Shown: piece by piece, positions 34,391 to 42,903 of the stretch
Layout: each line of letters begins with the position of its first letter
Position numbering within the stretch: the stretch's first letter is position 1
NCBI GenBank assembly: GCA_951799445.1
Contig: OX637295.1
Span: 13,082,001 to 13,146,000 of the forward strand
Reading direction: 5' to 3'
Source: Pseudisothecium myosuroides
Taxonomy: Eukaryota > Streptophyta > Bryopsida > Hypnales > Lembophyllaceae
DNA: 64,000 bases
Position numbers and translations under genes: made by a program
Notes under the pieces: generated by a model
Databases searched by the model: none
What the model was told of the DNA's origin: nothing
What the model saw: the letters and a program-made list of their open reading frames with translations, nothing else

Positions 34391-36107
34391 GCGTTTCAGC
34401 CATCGGTGGCATCAATATTTGCGGGAGCAAAGGCGAAAGACATCGCCGAACTGAGAATCCCTCTACTCTTCCTGGAGAACGACACTGATGTTCAGAGATG
34501 GATCAAGATAGAGGAGAGATTCATGGCAGGTCTCCTTCCTGACGCGGCGGGGCTGGTCGATGTATCCGGGAGTACGGATCGCAAACCGTTGGCGGCAAAC
34601 GACTTCAAGCCCCTTTACGGACTTAGACCGGAGGACATCAATTTCCTTGCAGATCAAGTCGAAGCCCAAGTTATTAGCATGAAGACCTCCGTCGCAAAGT
34701 CGAAATCACAGAGAGGTGGAAAACGCATCATCTCTCTTGCAGACGCCGGCGCCAAAATTCGGTTGGTCAGGGCGATGAAGAACGAACTCTTGTCACACTA
34801 CAAGGGTCATCTGCTGCCGGCGAGGAGGGTGGAGTACGAGCCTTACCCGGACTCTTTGTGGGTCGAGTTTGCGACGGAAAGGAACATTGAGCACGAGGAT
34901 GTGGAGATGTGGGTGAACAAGGCAATGGAAACCCCTGCTGGAAAGAAGTGGTTGCAGGATCGGACGAAAAATCTCAACAGGACGTTCGACCCAGCTGACC
35001 TTCCGCAGTCGGTGATCCAAATGTGGGAGTCGTATTTCAAGCTGACGGCGGAGGAGGAATCGGTGCAGGCAAATGCACGTGGTTTTTTAGAGCACTATCT
35101 CTGTAAAACCATGGACGAAAGCAGCTGGGACATCAACGCCACCTTGGCGGCAGGGGACGTCATAGCGTGGAGGGGAAAGAAGAAGCAGCACCTGTACATC
35201 TGGTACATGTTCGAGTCAACGTCCTGCGGGTGTCGCGCCAAAATTCTTGAAGAGCGGAAGTTGAAGAGACTCTTTGACGCTCTAGAATACTATGATCCGC
35301 AGGACTAGACAATCGTAGCCCGCTCTGCCGCCGTTCTCCTCACAGATGCCGAAAGGTTCCACATGATTGTGGCTCACATAGAGAAACGAAGGATGGAAGT
35401 CAAAGCTAGGTTGTGGGACTGGCACGTTGTGAACTACATGGCAGGGCCCGAAGACTTCTTCCCTCAAGCTCCGGCCGGAGACGGATACAATGTCTTTGTT
35501 GTCTTCATTTTTGGGCACAACGAAGAGCACGAGCGGCGGACTTGCTTCAAGAGCTTCTTCCCGGGATTGGACCGCCTCACTCAGGTGTACAAGGCGGAAG
35601 ATATGCCGGACGACTACCCTTACTGGCGTCGGCAGCAGATGCCGTATTTGAAGATCAGCAGTGCGTTGATTCTATTCGAAGGACTAGCTTGCACCGACTA
35701 TGTCTTTGTGAATGTCAACGAGGGTCCAGAGTTCACATATCTGGGCTTGGTATGCACTACAACGATTGTCTTTTCTTTTGTTCTTCTGATAATTTCAATT
35801 TCGATTTGGGGGATTTGAATGTCACTAATTTCCGGTTGTTGTATTTCAGTATTCGGAAGGTGGTAAAGTGCTGGAAGTTGTCGACTCAGCGGAAGCGAAG
35901 ACGTTAAGTGAGGTCTTCGCCAAGCAGATTTGGGACGACAAACATGCGCAGGCGGCACCCCTTCCTCTTCCGGAGGCCGAACACGAGGACGAGGAAGTTG
36001 AGAGTGATGATGAAGATGCTGTACTCGAAGACATCACCCAACACAGACCGAGTTTAGGAACAAGGTCGGTTGAGCACCCTAAGGTTAGTGTGCATTATTT
36101 GCTGAAC

Positions 36108-36127
36108 CATCGTGATATCTCCGGACG
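36108..36127 (+). repeat. Single palindrome copy in intron 5
   Basis: CATCGTGATATCTCCGGACG in the 125-bp intron 36,084-36,208; the left half matches the family and the right half is degraded. Confidence 0.5.
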
Positions 36128-36811
36128 TTGGGCAGCGTATATCTCTCGCATGCTAATCTGGGAGGGCAAACTGAGCTCAATTGTGGTGGGATATTGCCTT
36201 TCTCGCAGGTGAAATCTCCGACTCCCTCCCCCCGGCGAGAGCAGCTGACTGATCCGCCAAGTGCAGCAGAGGATGCAGACAAAGTTCCCGAGGTTCATTC
36301 AGCGAAGGCGGAGCTGGCAGATCTGACAAAGGAGCATGAGAGTAGTCCAGAGCCGTTACCAGCCGAACAAATTGTAATTCTAATATCGAGCGGGTCGTCA
36401 GGCGAAGTGAATTTAGGGATCCAATTAACGGACCCAAGGATATCCAAGAGGAAGCCGCTTAAGACGCCGGTCAAGGAACCCGACACCGCAAAGGATACTG
36501 GGAGCACAAAGGCGGCCAAGCGAGCCCGGAAGACAGCAGGCGAGAATCGAAAGGGGGGGACCTCCAAGTGGACTCCAAGTAAGTCATTGGTGCAGCGCAA
36601 ACAGTCGACAGCGAAGCCGACTGGGAGTCCCAATCCCGAAGCATCAGTCGTGGCAGAAGCGCTTCTGAATTGTGCCTTGGGACCATTACCATCGAGGTCT
36701 AACAAGTCGACTCAGCCGCAAAAGGAGGATGCGCAGGCATCTCGTGCTTCAGGAGCTGACAGGCAGCTTCCGGACCTCGACTTATTAACCCTGGAAGACA
36801 CTCACCGACCA

Positions 36812-37250
36812 GCATCGGGGGATCCCACGATGACGAACAAGTCACTGGTCAAGAGCGGGGAGGATGCGGCCGACCTCAGCGAGGGGAGAAAAGAGTCGAA
36901 GGGGGATGATGACCACCTCGGATCGGGGGATCCCACGACGAGCCTTGCATTACCTGTCGAGACTGAGTTAGCTGTCTCTCGACGTGGTACAGGGAAGGAT
37001 GACCAAGGCCGGAAACCGGGACCTGAAGGATCGGGGGATCCCACGATCGCTGAAGAGTCAGTGGTCTCAATTCATCATGGAGATCTGGCAGAGAGCGAGG
37101 GGGGTGAACACCAGGAAGGAGTGGTTGCATTGTCTTCGTCGGGGGATCCCATGACTGTGCCAGAGCGATTGCTCCCGCCGATGGGCATCACGGTTGCTGT
37201 ACTTAACGACACCCTTGTTGACTTGGTCCCCCTGAGTCCCAAACCTGTTC
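36812..37250 (+). repeat. In-frame 108-bp (36-codon) repeats, each starting with the palindrome
   Basis: TCGGGGGATCCCA begins at 36,815, 36,923, 37,031 and 37,139, exactly 108 bp apart each time. It is always read S-G-D-P-T (last copy S-G-D-P-M). The 31 residues after each are poorly conserved (shared flavour: S-L/V-V then G-D-x-A-x-S-E-G) and acidic or Gly-rich. Only the palindromic core is conserved at DNA level. Confidence 0.85.
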
Positions 37251-38889
37251 TTGGAAGGAAGAGTAAACTTTTGATAGGGCGGGCGAGGATTGTCGACATT
37301 GCTTCACTGGCCTCCAGTGTTCCACTAGAGGTTGCAGGAGAGGTGGTTCCTGATGACGGTGAGTGCAATTCTGACGAAGTGCTAGAGGCCATACCTTACG
37401 AGGCCGAAGAAATAATGAAGTTCTGTCTTGTTGATCGTATGAGAGCATTTGGTCATTTACCGAGTCTAAACCACTATGGGAAGAAGCGTCTCGATACCAA
37501 CAAGGATATTCATTTGGAATTCGTAAGGCGAGCGAACCGTTTCCTTTACAAGCCCGTCTTTAAATGGATATTTCAGGATGGTCCGCATGCAGTGTATGAT
37601 GGAGGGGATCCACCTGATGCAGACGAAGAGTGGGAGGCAGTGGAAGGCGGCGTTAGAGGGAGGAGGGTGGTGGTGCCTTCAAGCGACGACGAGCTTGAGC
37701 CAGGATCTTTGAGTGGTGACCAGGGGGAAAGAGGACCAGTGAGCGCCGACGAGAGAGGAAAGGGGCAAATGCTCGTCAAGAGGAGGGGGGAAGGATCAGT
37801 GAGCGGTGGCGAGAGGGAAAGAGGACGATTGGGCGACGAAAGGAGGGCGGAAGGGTCGCCAGCTTGTAGCGTCCGAGCTCCCGCAGGTAACATGCCTACA
37901 TTATTGTCAATGTACATACGAGATAACGAATCTTGAATTGGCCGGTCACTGACTCTGTGCTTCTCTTGTATTCTGCAGTTTTTCGAGTGCCTGCTGAACC
38001 GGTGGCGAAGTCGTCGAATCAGGTAGAAAGGCGGCGGTATTATGTGGTCTTTGACCTTAATGGAGTTCTTGTTCACAGGTCATTCAATGAGTTGAACAGA
38101 CGCATCGTAACACTTCGACCGAATGTTGGTCATTTACTTGACTTTGTGCACAGACATGCAAACATTGCATTCTGGAGCAGTATGACACCGGCAAATGTGA
38201 CGAAGGTATTGAATCAAATGCTGCCGGGGACGTCTGTTAAGGTGAAGGACGTGCCTGTTCTCACGCAGGAAGACTGCACAAAGTCATCCTACAGAGACCC
38301 CGAACACCCGGTGTCGGGTAGAGAGGAGCGCGCTTAGGGAACACACGGGGTGTCTAGCTGCAAGTTGTTGAATGATATGGGTCGGTCTCTTGAAAACTCG
38401 AATCTTCACTTGAATCTTCACTTGATCTTCCGTTGGCCTATCCTGTAGTGGCTCTATAGGGCCAAGGGTAAGGGTGTATGATAAGAAACAAGTCCTCGGA
38501 CGGGTAAAACGGGACGGCCAAACCACGAGCTGACCGTCCGAAAGATTGGCTCCTGAATTTCAAACCCACGGTGACCAGGAAGCGCCTTTCACCAGTGGGA
38601 ACAACATAAAAGATCGACCATGTGGGTGATCAATCCCACTTCGTCGCCATAAACATAAAACGGGGCTTTATTGGATACCCACAAGCCCGCAACAGGTTTT
38701 ACAAAGCAGAAAGGAAATATGCAACTAGCCTCCAAAACCGGCTGGGAATAACATAAAAGACAACGAGCCACAAGCCACAACACATTGAAGATCCCTTTAA
38801 GGATCTTCAAGTCTTCAAAATCTTGAGTCTTGAGTCTTCAAACCTTCCTTCATTCGAATTTGAAGAAATCCGAACTAGTTTCAAAAGAA

Positions 38890-39735
38890 ACTAGTTCCCC
38901 ACACAAGCTGTCATTTTCAAACTAGTGCCACATATGATCTACAAGCTTAAATTCTAAGTGTCTTAGCTTTTTGGAAAGCTAATAACATAATACAACTATC
39001 CTATAAATTTCAACTCAAACTAAGCTACTGTCCAAAAGTTATTAGCGAGCAAAGTAGAGGTCCTCTTCTCCCTTAGCAACCAACTACTGCTTCTTCAAAA
39101 CTCAATAACTTTTGTTTAACAACTCCAAATCACAAGTGTGATAGCAATTTGGAAAGCCCTCCCTACCATCTACAACTTGTGAAAATTTCACTACAATCCA
39201 AACTACTGTCCAAAAGTTATGAGGTGTAGGGTCTCGGCTTTCTCAATTAAGAAGGCAAGAAACACCTCAAACTTTATTACTACTTAACTTTTGCATAGTA
39301 AGCTCAAATCACACAAATGAACTCATTCTAGAAAGGTGAGCTCATATTCTAACTACTCCCAAAGTTTCAACTTCAACAAAACAACTGACCCAAAGTTGTG
39401 GCCGTCGAAGTCTCGGCCTTCCTCCTCCAAGCTCAATCTTTGCTCCAAGCTTCAGCAGATGATAACTTCTCACTCCAAACTTCAAATCACAAGTTTAATA
39501 GCTTCTTAGAAAGCTATAAACAAGATCTACAAACCCTCTAAGTTTCAAAATGAACAAGCAAACGACGCAAAAGTTATGGCTTGATGAAGCCTCTGCCCTC
39601 TCAATGGAAGGCCTTGGGTCTTCACAACTTCAACCCTTAATAACTTTTTGCTCACAACTTCAATTGCAACTTGCAAATACTCTATGGAAAGCTCTCATCA
39701 TCAAGAATAACATACTCAAATTTTATTACTCAAAA
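38890..39735 (+). repeat. Degenerate 178-bp tandem repeat, ~4-5 units
   Basis: The block CTGTCCAAAAGTTAT and its variants lie at 39,028, 39,206, 39,385 and 39,563, a steady 178-bp step. Each unit also holds a CAAATCACAAGT-like word, an AGAAAGCTA-like word and AAGTTTCAAC. Sequence identity between units is modest, so the array is old. Confidence 0.7.
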
Positions 39736-40150
39736 ATCCATGCTCCATGAGCTACATACATAACAAATTTCGGTCCTTTCTACCTCTCCTCCACACACCC
39801 AAAACTCTCCCTTCCTACCAAACTCAAAGATTCCTCTCTCTCTTTTTCTCCCCTCTCTAAGGTGGTGGTGGGAGCACATCAGCCCATACCCCTTATCTCC
39901 CTACCTAAGACCCCACCAAAGATCCCATCTACTTCCCTATTCACACTCATTTTTCTCTTCTAACTCCTTGGCTATTTTATTTAGTTCAAAACTATTCACA
40001 CACATCTATCAAAGCCAATATAAACTAGAAATTAAAGGAAACAAATGCAAGGCAAGCAATCGTAGGATAGCCACGTGCCACTAGAGTGTTTAAAACTATC
40101 TGGAATCACTCTTCGATCGCCAAGTCGTGACCTTGGTCGGCCGAAAAGCG

Positions 40151-40207
40151 GTGGTCAAAGGCGTTCCGCTGGTCCGGAATCGCGGGTTCGAACCCCGATG
40201 GGACCGT
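40151..40207 (+). repeat. tRNA-like Pol III promoter (SINE-type A and B boxes)
   Basis: A-box-like TGGTCAAAGGCG at 40,152-40,163 and a perfect B box GGTTCGAACCC at 40,185-40,195. TTCCG...CGGAA could form an anticodon-like stem, and CGGG-TTCGAAC-CCCG a T-arm. No acceptor stem is visible, so this is not a functional tRNA but a tRNA-derived repeat head, about 230 bp before the end of the insert and followed by an AT-rich tail. Confidence 0.6.
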
Positions 40208-40755
40208 CGAGCGGCGGGGCGCCACGGCTTGGCACGCTGGTGAAGAGGCAGGAAACAAAGGCCGACTGCCCGCTACCTACCCCCTGAGCTGTGCTTCGCA
40301 CTGTGACAAGAATTAAAACGTGGTTCTCACCACGACCAATCCTTTTAGTTCTAATCACTCCTTTATTAAAAACAAACAAATATATATATAAATATATATA
40401 TTTACATGATGGAAGGATTTCCATCAGGACACCGGACAGGCCCTACTTCCTCAAGGATCTAAATCATTTCGCCACTAAGCTGGGTTTGAGGTCAACCAAG
40501 AATGTTCTCCTCGTTGATGACGATCCACTTAAGAACCTCCTGAATGATTGTCATAGCGCCATTTTCCCCCACAAATTTGATGGGGACTGGAGGGACCAGT
40601 ACCTTGTGGGGGTGCTCAGTCCTTGGCTCGGAGGTCTGTTTAAGTCACAGGATGCTGTGCTGGCGTATATCAAGAAGCATCCGCTCCACAATGGTCTGCC
40701 ACCGGTGGTCCGGTTGACCAGACCGGGGTCTGACATTTTGAGGGCAGTAGTTTAG

Positions 40756-41936
40756 TTTTGGTTTCTCTTCCTCGACGGACTTCATCGTGATATCTCACGA
40801 TCTCCTTTTGGCGTGCATATTATTGCTTGTAGCTTAAAACTCTTGAACATACTGTAAATATTGTAAATGCATTTTCGAAATACTGGACATTCTTTGTTTG
40901 TAGGAGGCATTGATTCTGCCTCGTAGTAAATGTGAAAATAAATTTTTTTCCTAAATGCCTTTGATTAAGATAATTATGAGTTCAAAGGGTTCACCTCGAC
41001 CTTGACTATTAATCCGCGTGCATGCACATCTAGAGATCTAATGGTATAATTACCGTGGAAGTGGATTCTATCGGTAGATCGGACTGTTCTGGGCATTTAT
41101 CCTTGTCTTTTAAATCTAATGTGAATGCATTTCCGGTGCATGACCGTCACTTAGAATTGTTAGAATTCTTACTCTTCGTTCGCAGCTTTAATCTAAATTT
41201 GGTTCTGAAATTGTTTATCATATTACTCGGAAGAGTGGAATTATTTGAACACCTCATTAGATTTTAACACTGGGCGTCATCATCTTGCGCGGCAAGCTTC
41301 ATCAGGAGATCGCACGATACGACGTGACGTGTGAACATTGAAATGTCGTTTCTGTCCTTGTATTGTCTCGTGATATTGTTTTTGTACTTGTGGATGACAG
41401 TGAAGTTGTAGTTGTGCTTCTACTGTTTGTTTGGGAGTTCTCCTGCAATTCCGGTTTGCTGAAGTACGGATTTGAAATTGATAATTTTGTCCTGTGTCTT
41501 CGGCTTGATTGGAAGATCTCACGATCATTTTCCCTTGCATTGAATTATTAGTCTTAGGCGGATTATGTAATGTCCATTTTTGTTGCTTCAGTCAAATGCA
41601 ATTGAATTTCTGCTGCGTAACTTCCTTTGCTCGAGTATTTTCGGTCTTCTAGTATGTCACCCTAAACCTTTTTCTGTATTTGACGCGAATTCTAAATCTG
41701 CATCCCTTGTTAGTGCTGTATTCTGGGCTGCAGTGACACCGTAGATGTATTGCTAATTTCCTTGCACTATGCAGCAAATATTAAGACATTCAGTCGCTGT
41801 TCTTCAAATAACTACCCATGCGTATTTTCAATTAACGGTTCGGTTGTATTGCATATTGGTCGGGGGATCCCACGATCAATTGACGTCGTTTCTGTATGTA
41901 CATGTCTGCGTACTGAGGCTTACTTGGTCTTTGCAG
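40756..41936. other. Noncoding spacer of the island with scattered palindromes
   Basis: Palindrome copies at 40,782-40,802 (CATCGTGATATCTCACGATC), 41,300-41,318, 41,511-41,527 and 41,859-41,877 (TCGGGGGATCCCACGATC). This may contain upstream exons of the next gene that I cannot define; the short ORFs lack family features. Confidence 0.45.
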
Positions 41937-42419
41937 AAGGCGATGCTCTTAGTACTAACAGGGGATCTCTGCGTGAAGGGCGGTGTGGCGGATCTCCCAC
42001 AGAATATCGAAATTCGGCCCGGCTTCCGTGGTCTTCTCCGAAATTTCGTTCAAGAAACTCACTGTGGTTTGTGGTCCGCAATGCAACCTTCAACACTGGC
42101 CGCTCTTCTTCGACGTATTCTACCGCCGGAAATTCTGTCAAGGTTTCTATTTTTTGCCGGGTCTGACAATCCACGGAAGAACCAGGTGTATCCCCATCGT
42201 CATGCAATACTGGAGACTGTCTTGAACATTCCTCGGACGCGCAGGGTACTCTTGAATAACAATGTTGTAATGCTTGTCCTAGATCCTCTTGATTGGAAAC
42301 GTCCGCACTTGCTTCGACCGGCGTTGCATGTGAGGGATGATGTAGATCCTGTAGAGTTAGATCGTCCGCACATTATAGCACCGCCTTTTGATTGGTCTTG
42401 GGCCCCAAAAAACATGTAG
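41937..42419 (+). CDS. Degenerate second FCP1/NIF-like exon
   Basis: An exon opening after TTTGCAG (41,930-41,936) and ending at TAG (42,417-42,419), about 160 codons. The order LLVLTGDLCVKG, IEIRPGFRGLLRNF, GLWSAMQPSTLAALLRRILPPEI parallels the FCP1-like domain of the neighbouring gene (VVFDLNGVLVHR, IVTLRPNVGHLLDF, AFWSSMTPANVTKVLNQMLP). The nucleophile Asp of HAD motif I is missing, apparently through a two-residue gap, and I see no DDxP motif near the C-terminus, so it should not be an active phosphatase. Upstream exons and start are unknown. It is probably a diverged tandem duplicate. Confidence 0.45.
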   Translation, partial: KAMLLVLTGDLCVKGGVADLPQNIEIRPGFRGLLRNFVQETHCGLWSAMQPSTLAALLRRILPPEILSRFLFFAGSDNPRKNQVYPHRHAILETVLNIPRTRRVLLNNNVVMLVLDPLDWKRPHLLRPALHVRDDVDPVELDRPHIIAPPFDWSWAPKNM

Positions 42420-42820
42420 TTGGAAGTGGACTAGTTGGGTTATTTATCACCTGTTTGTTGCATCCAAATGATTATATAAGTGGCGAATCCACCTTAGTTT
42501 TCTATCTGACTGTGATTACACCTTACCAAATGTCTGTAATTGCATTATGTTGCTTCTGCATTCTTTTGTGTTATGTGATACTTTGGGAAGTATGTTTTGA
42601 GCTCTCCCGATCTGTGATGTCGCATATTAATGCAACCCCGGATACAAATGTACCGCTTACAGCAAATGTCGGAGTTGACATCATCTCAAATTCATCGATT
42701 TGTTCGAACACTCTATCCCGAAGGAGTATATTTCCTTGCATCGGGAAATTTCCAGACCACTTAGCATCCCAAAGCGATTTAAATCTCCTTTGAATGGCAT
42801 TACGGACTCATTGTACATAC

Positions 42821-42842
42821 CATCGGGAAGATCTCCCGATGG
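42821..42842. repeat. Last palindrome copy before the right end
   Basis: CATCGGGAAGATCTCCCGATGG, 37 bp inside the right TIR. It mirrors the GGGAGATCTCCC-type copies near the left end, so end-proximal copies share the AGATCT centre. Confidence 0.65.
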
Positions 42843-42878
42843 ACAGGACCTTCACAAAGTCCAGAATTCCCCGTAAAT

Positions 42879-42903
42879 TCCAGAAGTAGTTAAATATGGC
42901 ATT
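42879..42903 (-). repeat. Right terminal inverted repeat of the island
   Basis: Exact reverse complement of 19,416-19,440 over 25 of 25 bases, ending ..TTAAATATGGCATT. A second TCCAGAA word lies just inside (42,860-42,866), paralleling the subterminal TTCTGGACT of the left end. Confidence 0.85.

Larger units (their letters stand above)
38300..40428 (+). mobile_element. Insert splitting the FCP1 domain (nested element or repeat-filled intron)
   Basis: Coding homology stops near SSYRDP (about 38,300) and resumes at DRPYFLKDL (about 40,436). The boundaries contain CCGGTGTC and GACACCGG, which are inverted. The 2.1 kb between is richer in A+T and pyrimidine-rich on the plus strand, has no palindrome of the island family, and carries tandem repeats and a tRNA-like box. 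I could not find a GT-AG pair that restores the frame cleanly, so I favour a late insertion. Confidence 0.55.
30381..40755 (+). pseudogene. Multi-exon ParB-like + FCP1/NIF phosphatase fusion gene
   Basis: Exons chosen by GT-AG and matching phase: 30,381-30,770 (start uncertain), 31,454-31,578, 32,608-33,931, 34,391-35,749, 35,850-36,083, 36,209-37,886, 37,979-about 38,300, then after an insert about 40,430-40,755. About 1,900 codons. A basic linker (SPKKKTRKRK) precedes a ParB/Srx-like domain with YYIIGGQHTVQAFKDLI (about 33,632-33,685) and ALNQDVVGKQKEQNF. I recall this domain as expanded in early land plants and charophytes. Exon 6 is acidic, low-complexity and has SGDPT repeats. The C-terminus is an FCP1/SCP-like HAD domain: VVFDLNGVLVHR, IVTLRPNVGHLLDF, IAFWSSMTP, RPYFLKDLNHF and NVLLVDDDP. 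D-L-N-G has Asn for the second Asp, as in some plant NIF-like proteins. TAG at 33,053 and 35,306, plus the insert, suggest a broken copy. Confidence 0.7.
19416..42903. mobile_element. Candidate giant DNA transposon (~23.5 kb) with 25-bp TIRs
   Basis: The two ends are perfect 25-bp inverted repeats (19,416-19,440 and 42,879-42,903), beginning AATGCCATATTTAACT. Palindromes of the ATCGTGGGATCCCACGAT family start about 80 bp inside the left end and stop about 40 bp inside the right end; I see none elsewhere in the window. G+C is visibly higher inside. Cargo: a DUF7869/DDE-like integrase-type gene (minus), a ParB-like plus FCP1-like fusion gene (plus), and a degenerate FCP1-like exon (plus). I could not find a clear target-site duplication: the flanks are GAGATGA on the left and GAAGTGA on the right. 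I see no DNA polymerase B, capsid, reverse transcriptase or helicase, so it is not a Polinton, LTR element or Helitron of the usual kind. Confidence 0.7.

Noticed and set aside
40151..40207. Functional tRNA gene
   Set aside because: A and B boxes are present, but no acceptor stem or proper anticodon loop can be drawn.
23142..42419. Alternative genetic code (TAG = Gln) for the island genes
   Set aside because: All internal stops are TAG, but RAMP4 ends in TAG and both FCP1-like reading frames also end plausibly in TAG, so mutation is the simpler reading.
19416..42903. Polinton/Maverick or endogenous giant virus
   Set aside because: No DNA polymerase B, capsid, packaging ATPase or protease sequence seen.
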